DNA from: Mycoplasmoides alvi ATCC 29626
GTDB lineage: Bacteria > Bacillota_I > Bacilli_A > Mycoplasmatales > Mycoplasmoidaceae
Direction: 5' to 3'
Assembly (NCBI RefSeq): GCF_000701785.1
Contig: NZ_KL370824.1
Coordinates: 94,241-158,240, forward strand
Length of the DNA stretch: 64,000 bases
Positions 1 to 11,769 of this stretch are shown piece after piece (the stretch's first letter is position 1; every line of letters begins with the position of its first letter). The position numbers were made by a program, and so were the translations under genes. Below the pieces are notes generated by a model that was given only the letters and a program-made list of their open reading frames with translations, was not told where the DNA came from and ran no database searches.

Positions 1-945
1 ATTCTAAGTCTTGTTAAGGGATTTAATAATATTACTTTGTTTGTTCATGAAAGACCTGATTTTGATGCATTAGGTTCAGCATATGCTTTTAAAGAATTTT
101 TAAAAGAATATTTTCCAGACAAAAAAGCTTATGTTATGGGGACATACAAGTTGGATGATTCTTTTGGTTCTGACATTTTTCCATTTGAAAAAGAAGATAT
201 TGATGAAAATTTTTTAAAATCATCATTAGGCATTATTTTTGATACAGCTAACACTGCAAGAATTTTGACAGGAAAGCACAAAGAAACTAAAAAATTAATT
301 CGTTTTGATCATCATCCAAAGATTGAAGAAATTGGTGATATTGATTGAGTTGATCCAACATTTTCTTCAACTTCAGAAATGATTGGTACATTTTTAGAAG
401 CTTTAAATTTCAAATTAACACCAACAATTGCTAAATACATTTATGCAGGCATTCTTACTGATACTGGCCGCTTTTTATATTTATCTTCAACTCCAAATAC
501 TTTTAGAATTACATCTAATTTAATACAAACAGGATTTAATCGGATGGTTATTCATGATGCAATTTACAACAAACCTATTTTTGAACATCATTATCATTTT
601 TACACTTTAAAGCATGCAAAACTTACACCAAATGGTTTAGCATATGTTTTGTTGCCAAAAAATTCACATCGTCGTTTTGGAATCAGTTACCCAGTTACTA
701 TGGTTCATGCTTTAAACAACATCAAGGATGTTAAAATTTGGACTGCATTATATTATGATAATGATTCAGGTAAATGAAAAGGATCTATCAGAAGCAGAGA
801 TATTCCGATTAATCATTTTGCTTCAATGTTCAATGGTGGTGGACATAAATTTGCCTCTGGATTTAGTTTAGATAATAAAAAGGATTTTAAAAAAATTGTT
901 GAGTTATTAGACAATTATTTGAAATCTATAAATAGTGCTAATTAA
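1..945 (+). CDS. DHH/DHHA1 phosphoesterase, 5' end outside window (NrnA-like)
   Basis: The reading frame is open from the first base, so the N-terminus lies outside the window; 314 residues are visible. The motif PDFDALGSA near the start and FDHH around residue 105 are metal-binding DHH motifs. NGGGHKFASGF near the C-terminus is the DHHA1 substrate motif. In-frame TGA codons at 346 and 775 encode Trp. Family members (NrnA, mycoplasma MgpA-like proteins) degrade short oligoribonucleotides and dephosphorylate 3'-phosphoadenosine 5'-phosphate in the cytoplasm; which activity applies here cannot be told. It ends two bases before the next gene, suggesting one transcript with the two RNA-modification genes that follow. 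Confidence 0.88.
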
Positions 946-947
946 TT

Positions 948-1751
948 ATGTTGAAGTTTCATGTAATAAATTCATCATCCAATTTAATCTTTAAGGATTT
1001 AAAATTGTTTGTTAAAAATGGTGTTAATAAAAATTACAATGAACTTTTTTGTGTAGCTGGTTTTAAAAACAATTTAGTTGCTTTGCAAAATAAAATACAA
1101 CCTCATACAATATTTTTTTCTTCTGATATTAATAATAAAGATTTTAATCAACTAAAAGTTTTAACTAAAAATTGAAAAATTCGATGAATTCAATTGCATT
1201 CTAAATTAGTTGATAAATTAAATGATTTTGGTATGGGTAATGATATTTTTATTTACTATCCAAAAACAATATTTACAAAGCAATCATTTATTTTAAACAA
1301 CAACTTTAATTATGTTTTGTGCGACCACATTCAACATCCAGACAATTTAGGTTCTATTATTAGAAATGCTGCCGCTTTTAATATTAAAGGCATTTTTTTA
1401 TGAAATTGCGCTTCAATTTATAGTGTAAAAGTAATTAGATCTAGTGCTGGTAATGTATTTAATGTATTTATTTCTATTATTAATAAGATAGATGAATTAA
1501 TTGAAGCATTAAAATCTAAAAATATTCAATTAGTTGGCTTAGAAAATACTTCTAAATCAGAACATTTTGTTGATGTAATTTTTAGAAAAAAAAATGGTAA
1601 TTTGTTTATTTTAGGAAACGAAGGTCATGGTATAAGTAATTTTTTATTAAATTCTTTAGATGTATCTTGCAAAATTCCAATTAATGAAAAGGTTGATTCA
1701 TTAAATGTTGCTGCAACTAGTGCTATACTATTTCACGAGCTAAGTAAATAA
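948..1751 (+). CDS. TrmH/SpoU-family RNA 2'-O-methyltransferase
   Basis: This 267-residue protein has the SPOUT motifs: HPDNLGSIIRNAAAF in the middle, FILGNEGHGI, and a C-terminal segment with SLNVAATSAI that forms the S-adenosylmethionine-binding knot. The N-terminal ~100 residues would be the RNA-recognition part. Family members methylate ribose 2'-OH in 23S rRNA (RlmB-type) or tRNA; the target is not decided by the sequence. The stop codon overlaps the start of the next gene (TAATG), indicating translational coupling. Several Trp residues are encoded by TGA. Confidence 0.85.
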
Positions 1752-2743
1752 TGCTACAAACAATTATTGTTTCTGAAAATGAAGGAATTCAAAGAATTGA
1801 GAATTTTTTGTTAAAAAAATTTGATTCATTATCACGATCTAAAGTATTTAAATTATTGAGATTAAAAGAAATTAAAGTAAATGGAATGAAAATTAATCAA
1901 GGATTTAAAATTCAACCAGGTGATGTAATTAATGTTTGATTCCCTAAAAATTTTGAAATAAATTTAAATGACAAAAAAATTAAAAATTCTTTAAATATTA
2001 AAGGTAATTTAAATATTCTTTATGAAGATAAGAATTTAATAATTATTGACAAAAAAGTAGGAATTCCTTGCCAACCAATTCCATCTAGTTGTAAAGCTTC
2101 AATACAAGAATTGTTATTAAAACATATGATTTTAAAAAATAATTGATTTAAAGATCAGGCATTTACTCCAAGTATTTGTAATCGATTAGATACAAACACA
2201 GTTGGTCTTGTTGTTGCAGCCAAAAACGGTTCAGCTTTGCAGGAATTAAATGCAATTTTTAAAAAAAGACATATTAGCAAATACTACCATTCATTAGTGT
2301 TTGGTATTTTTGAAAAAAAAATAAATACTGAAACTGCTTATTTATTAAAAGATTCAAAACATAAATTAGTAAAAATTAATTCAAATAAATTAAGTAATAA
2401 TTATTTGTCAATTGTTACTAAATATCACGTAATAAATGAATTTAAATTTGAAAATGTTAATATGTCTTTATTGGATGTTGAATTAATTACTGGTAGAACA
2501 CATCAAATTCGCGCGCATTTTAGTTATCTTGGTCATCCAGTAGTTGGTGATCATAAATATGGTTTAAATAATTTTCATGAAGAAAATAAGAATTTTAAAT
2601 ATCAAGCATTGCATGCATATAAAATTAAGTTTGCTGATTTAAATAATTTAAATTATCCAACATTAAATTACTTATCAAATAAGGAATTTCATTCAAAAGA
2701 AAAACCTTGATTTATAAACTACATTAATTCAATTAAGCAATAA
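1751..2743 (+). CDS. RluA-family pseudouridine synthase
   Basis: 330 residues. An N-terminal S4-like RNA-binding domain (about residues 1-63, containing RSKVFKLLRLKEIKVNG) is followed by the catalytic domain. The catalytic motif reads NRLDTNTVGLVV, where Asp is the nucleophile and most relatives have RLDxxTSG. GRTHQIRAHFSYLGHPVVGD is the second conserved block. The enzyme isomerises uridines in rRNA; RluC or RluD identity is open. The start overlaps the stop of the methyltransferase gene. About 240 bases without a gene follow. Confidence 0.88.
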
Positions 2744-2934
2744 TTTATTTTTAAAATATTGATTGAAAAATATTATGTATTTAGTAAATTACATACTAGT
2801 TTTTAAACTTAATTAAGTAAATATATTTATAGAATAAACTATTGTTAGATATTCAAAAAATAGCATGCTAGCATAAATTTCATGTCATTTTATTTTATAA
2901 TAATTTTAAATAAATTTAATGTTGCTATGTTTTT

Positions 2935-2940
2935 TATAAT
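2935..2940 (+). promoter_or_regulatory. Candidate -10 box before the yloU-fakA unit
   Basis: A perfect TATAAT lies 43 bases before the start codon at 2984, after a 190-base gap without genes. A second TATAAT is at 2896-2901. No good -35 box is spaced correctly, so this is only a candidate; AT-rich DNA produces such hexamers by chance. Confidence 0.35.
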
Positions 2941-2983
2941 CTATCGCTATTTTAGTTTAAAAAACATTTAAGGGATTAAAGTT

Positions 2984-3259
2984 ATGAAAACTGAATTTAG
3001 TGATAAAGTTATTAAAGAGTATTTGATAGAAGCTTTAAAATATGTACCTGGAATAAGTAACCCAGTTTCACAAGATCAAATACAAATTAATAATAATGTA
3101 GTTTCTATAAACATAGCGTGTTTACCAAATGTTCACTATAGAGAAGTTTCTTTAATGGCGCAAAGAACTGTTTATTATGGTTTGTTTAGAGAAACCGATG
3201 GTAAGAAGTTTATTGTAAACATATTAATTTCTTCAATAGAAGAACCTAATCACACTTAA
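2984..3259 (+). CDS. Asp23/YloU-like small protein
   Basis: 91 residues with the alternating hydrophobic strands of the Asp23/Gls24 family (NNVVSINIACLPNVHYREVS). The call rests mainly on position: in Bacillus and relatives yloU, an Asp23-family gene, sits directly before yloV, the DAK-domain gene, exactly as here. It is shorter than typical YloU (about 120 residues). The precise role is not established; it is probably a partner of the fatty acid kinase unit or a cytoplasmic scaffold. An AAGGGA ribosome binding site precedes the ATG. Confidence 0.6.
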   Translation: MKTEFSDKVIKEYLIEALKYVPGISNPVSQDQIQINNNVVSINIACLPNVHYREVSLMAQRTVYYGLFRETDGKKFIVNILISSIEEPNHT

Positions 3260-3284
3260 ATAAGGAATTGCTTTTTTTATTCAC

Positions 3285-5036
3285 ATGGAAACGTTAAATA
3301 TAAAAATGCTCTTGAAAATGTTTGAATTTGGGGCTAAAAAAGTAAGTGATAATTTTGAATATATAAATCAATTAAATGTTTTTCCTGTGCCAGATGGGGA
3401 TACAGGAACAAATATGAAAATAACTATAAATAGTGCTTTTTTATCTATTAAGAATAATAGTGAATTGTCAGATTTGTCATCTTTAGGAAAAGCATATGCT
3501 CGTGCTACATTAATGAATGCACGTGGTAATTCTGGCGTAATTTTTAGTCAAATAATTAAAGGATTTACAAAACCATTTCCTGAAAATGAAGTGGAATTAA
3601 ATATCCCTACATTAATTGAGTGTTTTAATACTGCAAAAGAAATTGCTTACAAATCTGTTGTTCAACCAGTAGAAGGAACAATTTTAACAGTAATAAGAAA
3701 AATTAGTGAATTTATAACACAAAAATCAGATACCTATAAACAAATTGGTGATTTGTTTAAAGACATTATTGAGGAAGGAAATAAAACATTACTAGATACA
3801 CCTAACATTTTGCCCGAATTGAAACATGCAGGTGTTGTTGATTCAGGTGGATATGGACTAATGCAATTTTTAGAGGGAATGCAATTAGCTTTAACAGGAA
3901 ATAATGAATTAATAAATAATAACTTACAATCAAATACAATTCGTCTTATTGATGGAGTTGGTAATAATAACACAATTTCATTAAAATATAATCCTGATAG
4001 TGATATAGAGCATGAAGAAGATGGGCATGGTTATTGTACTGAATTTTTACTTTTTTTAGGATTAAAGTCTGATGAATCTCAAAAAAAATTTTTATTTTCA
4101 GAAAGTCGCTTGAGAAAAGAAATTGATCGTTTTACAAATTCAGTTGTTTTAGTAACAGATTTAGATGAAAAAATTGTTAAATTGCATGCACATACTCTAG
4201 AACCTGAGAAGGTTCTTGCAATTGGTAGAAGATATGGTGAATTTATCAAAATTAAAATTGATAATATGAATCTCCAAGTCCGTAGTCGAAATAAACAAAG
4301 TAAAGATGATTTAAATTTTGATAATTTTAATACCCATGAAATCCCTGATAACAACTCTTTAAGTGAATCAATTAAAATTATTGCAACAGCACCTTCAAAT
4401 ACTTTGGGCGAGATGATCAAAGAGAATTATAATGTAACTGAATATATTGATACAAGTGTTTATGGCAATCCATCTATTGGTCATCTTGTTAAGACAATTA
4501 AAAAATGTCAATCTAAAAATGTAATAATTGTTATTGATGATCGTAATATTGCTTTAGCAGCTAAAGAGGCAATTTCTAGTTTAAAAAATTACATTAAATG
4601 TGAATTGATTATTGGTCGTAACTTTGTGGAGTTAATGGCAGCTCTTTCAGCATTTATTCCTGAAAATAACAATATTCGTAGTAATGTTAAAACAATGATG
4701 TATGTGATGGGTAATACTGTTTCAGCTACATTTTCGCAATCAGTTAAAAATGCTAAATATCCTCACATTACAGTAAGAAAAGATGATTATATAGGAATTA
4801 TAGATGGAAAGATTGTTTCATCTGAAAGTGAAATTTTACTTTCAATTGATAAAACTATTAATCAATTGATTAAACGGATTAAGAAACCAGAATTAGTTAT
4901 TATTATTTATGGTTCTAATGTTAAGATTAATGAAGTGCGTCAAGTAGAAAAAATTATTAGTAAAAAATACGGAATTTATTGCGAGTCTATTAGTGGAGGT
5001 CAAAAAATTTATTCTTATTTTATCGGTATTCAATAG
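3285..5036 (+). CDS. fakA: Fatty acid kinase catalytic subunit (DAK-domain, FakA/YloV)
   Basis: 583 residues. The N-terminal DhaL domain has the ATP/Mg site FPVPDGDTGTNM (about residues 31-42) and NARGNSGVIFSQ. The middle and C-terminal parts (from about residue 240) match the FakA C-terminal domain, with EDGHGYCTEF and a DegV-like end (VIIVIDDRNIALAA, YGSNVKINEV). FakA phosphorylates fatty acids carried by a FakB/DegV partner, giving acyl-phosphate for phospholipid synthesis. No FakB gene is seen in this window. The next gene, plsX, handles the same acyl-phosphate, so the locus forms a short pathway. The AAGGA site is 18 bases upstream, unusually far. Confidence 0.85.
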   Translation: METLNIKMLLKMFEFGAKKVSDNFEYINQLNVFPVPDGDTGTNMKITINSAFLSIKNNSELSDLSSLGKAYARATLMNARGNSGVIFSQIIKGFTKPFPENEVELNIPTLIECFNTAKEIAYKSVVQPVEGTILTVIRKISEFITQKSDTYKQIGDLFKDIIEEGNKTLLDTPNILPELKHAGVVDSGGYGLMQFLEGMQLALTGNNELINNNLQSNTIRLIDGVGNNNTISLKYNPDSDIEHEEDGHGYCTEFLLFLGLKSDESQKKFLFSESRLRKEIDRFTNSVVLVTDLDEKIVKLHAHTLEPEKVLAIGRRYGEFIKIKIDNMNLQVRSRNKQSKDDLNFDNFNTHEIPDNNSLSESIKIIATAPSNTLGEMIKENYNVTEYIDTSVYGNPSIGHLVKTIKKCQSKNVIIVIDDRNIALAAKEAISSLKNYIKCELIIGRNFVELMAALSAFIPENNNIRSNVKTMMYVMGNTVSATFSQSVKNAKYPHITVRKDDYIGIIDGKIVSSESEILLSIDKTINQLIKRIKKPELVIIIYGSNVKINEVRQVEKIISKKYGIYCESISGGQKIYSYFIGIQ

Positions 5037-5196
5037 TCTTTTAATTTATTTTGTTTAAAATTAAAATTAATTGTTAAAATCAATGTAAGAAAAGTTTTAG
5101 TTTTTTTTAAAAATAGTATTATTTTTAGTCAAAATATATTTTTAAAAAAAGTTTTAAATTTTTTAATTTTTGAATAAAGTTTGAATAAATTATTAT

Positions 5197-6180
5197 ATGA
5201 AAAATTTTACCATTGCTCTTGATTGCATGGGTTTTGAGTCTGATCCAAAAGAAGCAATCATTGCAGCCATTAAGTTTAATGCTTTGAATCCTAATATTCG
5301 TTTTATGTTGTTTGGTTCTAAAAAAATTATTAAACCCTATATTGAAAACAATCAATATATTAGCTGTGTAGACACAACAGAAATTATTGAAATGGATGAT
5401 ACTCCAATATCTGCAAGAAAAAAAACTAATAGTTCTATGTACAGAGCTATTAAATGTGTTGTTGATGGCGAAGCAGATGCAGTTTTATCTGCTGGTTCTA
5501 GTGGCGTTTATACTACATTGTGTTATAGTATGATTGGTAAAATTTCTTCTAAAGTTAAACCTGGTTTTATGTCTTGAGTGCCAACAATAGATAAAAACGG
5601 GTTTTATTTTTTAGATGTTGGAGCTAATAAAGAATTTAGTGGATCTGAATTATATAATTTAGGTTTAATGGCAAATACATTTGTAAAAATATGTACTAAT
5701 AAAACTAATCCAAGAATAGGTTTGTTAAATATTGGTAGTGAAGATTTTAAAGGTTTTGCTTATCATCAAGAAGCTAATAAATTATTTAAAGAAAATAATT
5801 CTGTTAACTATGTTGGTTTTATTGAACCACGTTATTTAATTGAAGGTATATGTGACATTCTTGTTTCTGATGGGTATAGCGGTAATTTAGTCCTTAAATC
5901 ACTTGAAGGTTCTTTTAAAACAATGGGTAAAATTTTAAAAAAATCATATAAGCGCAATTTATTAGCAGCATTATTTAGTCTAGGTATTATAAAAAATATA
6001 ACAGAAACTTTTGATTATAAAAATAATGCAGGGGCTTTGATTCTTGGTTTAAATAAAATTGCAATGAAAACCCATGGATCAGCAGATTTTAAACAATTTT
6101 TTAGTTCATTAAGAATGACAAGAGATATGTTAAATACTAACCTTATTAATAAACTAGAAGAAATGAAAGAGTTAATATAG
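5197..6180 (+). CDS. plsX: Phosphate acyltransferase PlsX
   Basis: 327 residues, the usual PlsX length. It starts with ALDCMGFESDPKEAI (family: DxMGGDxxP, here reduced). AVLSAGSSGVYTT, FLDVGAN and ILVSDGYSGNLVLKSLEG are characteristic PlsX blocks. PlsX interconverts acyl-ACP and acyl-phosphate at the membrane. With no fatty acid synthesis genes nearby and fakA immediately upstream, it probably works on imported fatty acids. The TGA at 5575 is Trp. Its TAG stop overlaps the GTG start of rnc. Confidence 0.88.
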
Positions 6181-7163
6181 TGCATAATAATTTAAAAAAA
6201 CATTTGAATTCTTTTAATGATAAAAAAGATAAATTCACAACTAATAAAAGTAAATTCAAAAATATTGCAGAGATTAAATTATCAAATAAAGATATTCTCA
6301 ATGTATATAATCTTTGTAAAAAAAAGTATACAAATGAAAATTCTAAAAAAATTTCACATGAACTCAAAGCTAATTTACCTGATTGAGCAATTGTAAATAG
6401 TTTAAATATAAAAAAAAGAAAAAATATTAGTAATAAAAATAATGAAGTTTATGCTGATTCTGAGAGAAATGTTAGTGATTTATTAAAAGAATTAAAAATT
6501 AAACCTAATAACATTAATTTTTATATAGATGCATTAACTCATAGTTCATATAGCAATGAAAATAATTTAAAAACTAATTACCAACGATTAGAATTTTTAG
6601 GTGATGCTGTTTTAAATAAATTAGTTGCAATTTTTTTGTTTAGTATTTCAGATGATGATGAAGGGAAAATGACTAAAGATAGGATTTCTATTATTCAAGC
6701 AAAAACGCTTGTACGAGCTTCATTAGATTTAAATTTAGGATATTATGTTCGTGTAGGTCGAGGTTTGCACAAGCGACCTATAAGTGAAAAAATTTTAGAG
6801 GATATATTTGAATCATTTATAGGAGCTGTTTATTTAGATCAGGATGAAAAAAAAGTAAATTCTATTTTATTTAGAACTATTTTTAAATATTATTTAAATG
6901 ATGATTTGAAAGAAACAATTGATTATAAAACTAAATTTCAAGAAGCAGTTCAAGAACACGGAAAGCATAAAAAAATTATTTATCGTCAAATTGATAAAAA
7001 TAATAAAAAAACTACTTCTAATTTATTTGAGGTTGAATTAATATACAATGGTATTATTTATGGTCGTGGTACTGGTTTAAAATTACATGATGCTGAAGTT
7101 GCTGCAGCAAAAAAAGCTTGTGAAAAAATTAGTAATAATTCTTTTCTTAAAGATAGTGAATAA
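6180..7163 (+). CDS. rnc: Ribonuclease III with an N-terminal extension
   Basis: 327 residues, against about 230 in most bacteria. The catalytic domain has RLEFLGDAVLN (metal-binding Glu/Asp) and EDIFESFIGAVYLD. The double-stranded RNA binding domain occupies the last ~75 residues (KTKFQEAVQEHG through HDAEVAAAKKAC). The first ~100 residues are Lys/Asn-rich and match nothing I recognise. The GTG start at 6180 overlaps the plsX stop; I see no later in-frame ATG before the catalytic domain, and the frame stays open from 6180. The enzyme processes rRNA precursors and other double-stranded RNA. Confidence 0.9.
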
Positions 7164-7170
7164 TCAAATT

Positions 7171-7176
7171 TATAAT
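7171..7176 (+). promoter_or_regulatory. Candidate -10 box for smc
   Basis: A TATAAT hexamer lies in the 54-base gap between rnc and smc, 41 bases before the smc ATG. No clear -35 partner is visible. smc may instead be read from the upstream operon. Confidence 0.3.
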
Positions 7177-7217
7177 ATTCAAGATGTTTATTATTTAATG
7201 GTAGGGTCAACTAATCT

Positions 7218-10166
7218 ATGATTTTTTTAAAAAGTTTTCGTGCTAATGGTTTTAAATCTTATGCTGAAAATGTTGAATTAGTTTTTGACAAGCCATTAAC
7301 TGGGATTGTTGGACCTAATGGTGCAGGAAAATCTAATGTTGTTGATGCATTGAAATGAGTTCTTGGTGAGCGTTCAATCAAACAATTACGTGGTAAAAGT
7401 GCAGATGATGTTATTTTCTTCGGTTCAAAAGATAGACCAGCAAGTAAATTCGCTGAAGTGACTTTAGTTTTTGATAATTCGTTAAAAAAATTACATGATA
7501 AAAGAAAAGAATTAGCGATTACTAGAAGAGTACATCGTGGGAGTGGTATTAGTGAGTATTTTATCAATAATCAACCATCAACTCTTAAAGAAATTACTGA
7601 TATTTTTTTAGATACTGGTTTAGCACGTGGTTCATTAGGAATAATATCACAAGGAACTGTTTCATGATTTGTTGAAGCAAAACCTGAAGATCGTCGTAAA
7701 ATTTTTGAAGAAGCAGCAGGCATTGGACGTTATTCCAAGAAAAAAGAAGATGCAATTAGACAATTAGAAAGAACAAGTGACAATTTGCGTCAAGTTACAG
7801 TAATTGTTAATGAACTTTCAAGGGATTTGAAAAAATTAGGTGTTCAAGCTGAAAAAGCAAAAAATTATGCAGAGGCATACCAAGAATTAAAAGAATTAGA
7901 TTTAATTATTTCAGTTCGTGATTATTTACGCAACAAACAAGAGTTTGATAAAGCAAAAAAAAATATTCATGAAATTACTTCAAATTTTGAAAAGTATGAA
8001 CCAGAAGCTAAAGATTGTGAAGAAAAATTAGAAATTGCTAAGGACCGATTTGAAACTGCAGATAAAAATATTTCAATTATTCAAGATGAACTTCAAAATT
8101 TATATTCAGAAATTAGTCAATTAGAACAACGTAAAGTAATTGTTGATGTTCGATTAAAAAATGATTTATCTTCTAAAAATGAGGAAACTAAATCAAAAGC
8201 ATTAAAACAAGTAATTAAAAGTTCAGAAACACAATTGTCACAATATGCAAAAGCAATAAAAAAAATTGATGATGATCTTCAAGATTTAAATAATAATTAT
8301 CAAGAGTTAAATCAAAAAATAGTTAACTTTCGTGAAAACAATTTGTCATTAACTAATGATTATTATCGTAAAACTGCTGAACTAGAATTTTTAATCAAGC
8401 AAAAAGAAATTGAATTAGAACGTGAAGTTGGTGTAAAAACTATTTTAAACAACAAACTTGCACTTTCAGGAATTATTGATTTAGTTCAAAATTGCATTAG
8501 TGTGGAAAAAGAATATGAAAAAGCAATTTCTATTGCGTTGGGTCGGGCAGCAAATAACATTATTGTTAATACAAACAATGATGCAAAAAAAGCAGTAGAA
8601 TTTTTGAAAAATAATCGCTCTGGTATGGCAACTTTTTTGCCATTAGAAAACATTAAAGCTCGTTTTGTAAAAGATGACCATTATGAAATTTTGAATCAAA
8701 TTGATGGTTTTTTAGGTTCAGCTGATACTTTAGTTTCAACTGATGATGAGTTTACTATTATTGTTAAATATTTAATGGGTCAAATTTTAATTGCAAAGGA
8801 TTTAGATGCTGCTTTTAAAATTTCTCGTTTTACATATCAACTTTATCGAGTGATAACATTAGATGGGGATGTTGTTTCAGCAGGTGGTGCCATAACTGGT
8901 GGATATCGTAATGTACAAGCAACTTTTCTGAACACAGAAAAAAAGATTAGTAGTTTGCAACAAGAAGTGGATCAGCTAAATACTGAAATTAAAACTCTTA
9001 ATTCAGAAATTGATAAATTGATTTTATTATCTACTGATTTAGAAAATAAAATTAATGAACGAAAAATGTCATTTCAACGATACAATGATTTGATATCTAG
9101 TCTACAAAAACAAATTGATCAATATAAAATTGAATATGAACAACTTACAAATAAAACATATGATGGCAAAAATGTTGTTTGAGATGAAAATAAAATCAAT
9201 ATTAGTTTAAATGAACTTTTAATTAAAAAAGAAAATCTTAATGAAGATTTACGTCTAAATCAAGAAACTAAAAGTATGTATCGAATCCAAATTGAAAATT
9301 TATCATCTCGGCTTAATGAAATTCGTGGCATTTTAGATGAAGATAAAACAAAATTAGTTAATTTTAATGAAACTTCTGTTCGTAATGAAAATGCAATGGA
9401 AAATATTAAAAACAAAATTAATGAATACTATAAATTAGCAATTGAGTTTGTGGTTGAAAATTATCAAAAAGAATTGCCTATGCCAGAAAATCAAGTTCGC
9501 TTAAAAATTGCTAAGTTGCAATCCCAACTTGATAATTTAGGTCCAGTAAATATTGATGCTATTTCAGAACTGGAAGAAAAACAAAAGCGTTATGATGAAT
9601 TATCCAGTCAACAGCAAGAATTATTAACTGCAAAAGAACAAGTTCAAATTGCTATTAATGAACTTGATGATAAGGCTCGAATTGATTTTTCAACTTTAGT
9701 TAATAAATTAAATGAAGAATTACCTAAAACTTTTTATTATTTATTTGGTGGCGGTTCATGCCAAATAAGATATACTGATTCTGAAGATGTTTTAACAACT
9801 GGTATTGAAGTTTATGCTAATCCTCCAGGCAAAAATGTTGGTAATTTAATGTTATTATCTGGTGGTGAAAAAACTTTAGTTGCTTTGTCAGTTTTATTTA
9901 GTATCTTGAAAATTAGTGCTTTTCCATTAGTTATTTTGGATGAAGCAGAAAGTGCACTTGATCCAGCAAATGTTGAACGATTTGCTAATATTATTCGTCA
10001 GTCTTGTGATAACACGCAGTTTTTAGTTATTACACACCGTCAAGGAACAATGACAAAATGTGATCGTTTGTTAGGGGCAACAATGCAAACAAAAGGTGTA
10101 ACAAAAATGTTATCTGTTACTTTGGAGCAAGCAGAAAATTATGTTTCTGAAACTACAAATGATTAA
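7218..10166 (+). CDS. smc: Chromosome segregation protein SMC
   Basis: 982 residues. The N-terminal Walker A motif is GPNGAGKSN (about residue 32), with IISQGTVSWFVEAKPEDRR and FEEAAGI after it. Long coiled coils flank a hinge around residues 410-560. The C-terminal half has the ABC signature LLSGGEKTLVALS and Walker B VILDEAESALD. SMC dimers compact and segregate the chromosome with ScpA/ScpB, neither of which is in this window. The ATG at 7218 starts the conserved MIFLKSFRANGFKS. The length is somewhat below the usual ~1180 because the coiled coils are shorter. Confidence 0.95.
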
Positions 10167-10185
10167 CTATTATTAAGGTTTAATT

Positions 10186-11226
10186 ATGGGTTTTTTTGAT
10201 AAGTTATTTGATAAATTGAAAAAGCGTTCCAGTGTTGTTGAACAAATCAAAAATCAAAATGAAAATAATAGAGTTTTTAATAGTGACCAAACTAATTATG
10301 ATGCTGGTCTAAAAAAATCTTCTTTTTCATTTGCAAATGCTATAAATTCATTATCAAAAAATTATGTAAAAATTAATGATGAATATTTTGATAATTTAAT
10401 TGATATTTTTATTTCAATGGATATTGGGTATAGTTCAAGTGAAAAAATTGTAAAAGCAATTAAAGAAGAAGTTCAATATCAAAGAATAAGTGATCCGAAT
10501 CTAATTAAAGAAATAATTATAGATAAACTCTTTGTTTATTATATTCAAGATTCTTCTTTAGACACTGCTTTAAATTTTGAACTTAACCGGCCAAATATTT
10601 TTTTAATGATAGGAGTTAATGGTGTTGGGAAAACTACAACAATAGCAAAAATTGCTGCTCGCTATAAAAAGATGAATTATAAGATTTTATTAGTTGCTGG
10701 TGATACTTTTAGAGCAGGCGCTGTTGAACAATTAAAAGTTTGAGCTGAAAAAACTAATTGTGATATCTTATTGCCAGAGAATGATAAACAAGACCCTGCA
10801 ACAGTTATTTATCGTGGAGTTAAAAAAGGAATAGATGAAAATTACGATTTAATTATTTGTGATACTTCTGGTAGATTGGAAAATAAAATTAACTTAATGA
10901 ATGAATTAAAAAAGATTTCAAATGTCATTAAAAAATTTATTTCTGATGCTCCACACGAAACTTTATTAGTTTTAGATGCAACAACAGGACAGTCAGGTTT
11001 AAATCAGGCCAAAACTTTTAGTGAACTTATACCTATAAGTGGTATTGTACTTACCAAACTAGATAGCTCTTCTAAAGGTGGTATAATTTTAGCAATTAAA
11101 GATCTTTTTAATGTACCAGTAAAATTAATAGGTCTTGGTGAAAAAATTGATGATTTAGCTAATTTTGATTTGGAAAAATATATTTTGGGTATAACCTCAA
11201 ATTTAGGAATAATTAATGCCAATTAA
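10186..11226 (+). CDS. ftsY: Signal recognition particle receptor FtsY
   Basis: 346 residues. A short charged N-terminus (about 50 residues) precedes the helical N domain and the GTPase G domain. G1 is GVNGVGKTTTIAKIA, then AGDTFRAGAVEQL, DTSGR, TKLD and GLGEKIDDL, which are diagnostic for the SRP-receptor GTPases. FtsY docks ribosome-SRP complexes at the membrane for co-translational insertion. The TGA at 10741 is Trp. The start follows smc by 19 bases, and the 3' end overlaps ylxM by 11 bases. Confidence 0.95.
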
Positions 11227-11554
11227 AAAAGAAAGTCCTGAAATTATAAAAAATGTAATTGAATTGCTTGAATTATTAGCATTTTATTCACCATTACTTA
11301 AAGAAAAACAAATCAAATACTTTAAATGCTATTATGAAAATAATTGGTCCTATGCTGAAATTTCAGCTTTTTTTAAAGTTTCAAGAGCTACAGTTTGTGA
11401 AAGTATTACTCAAACTAGAAGTAGTTTAAGAAAATATGAAAAACATTTGCAATTACTTAAAAAACATAAAAAGCGTTTATATGAATTTCAAAAAATTAAA
11501 AATAAAAAAATAAAAAATAGATTAATTAATTTTGAAAACAAAAATTTATTTTAA
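11216..11554 (+). CDS. ylxM: YlxM/p13-like putative DNA- or RNA-binding protein
   Basis: 112 residues. The N-terminal half carries a sigma-4-like helix-turn-helix: LLKEKQIKYFKCYYENNWSY then AEISAFFKVSRATVCESI, typical of YlxM. The C-terminus is a Lys-rich tail. YlxM proteins are encoded next to ftsY and ffh and are linked to SRP function; ffh is not adjacent here. The start overlaps the ftsY coding region by 11 bases, supporting co-translation. Confidence 0.82.
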   Translation: MPIKKESPEIIKNVIELLELLAFYSPLLKEKQIKYFKCYYENNWSYAEISAFFKVSRATVCESITQTRSSLRKYEKHLQLLKKHKKRLYEFQKIKNKKIKNRLINFENKNLF

Positions 11555-11769
11555 TTTTTGATTTTTTTTGCAAGAGAAAAATAGTTTATTTGTTTTTAAA
11601 TAAAAATGTATTATATTAGGAGTTATTAATGTTATTAATTTAATAAATGCTTAAAATTTCCTTAGTTTTGCTTTATTATATTTAGGTAATTGATATGACA
11701 TTAGTTGTTAATGGTTTGTAAAAGTATAAAATTTTTTAATTAATAAATGAGTAATTTTAAAGTAAAAAT

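Noticed and set aside
4079..4420. 113-codon minus-strand frame
   Set aside because: It lies opposite fakA; shadow.
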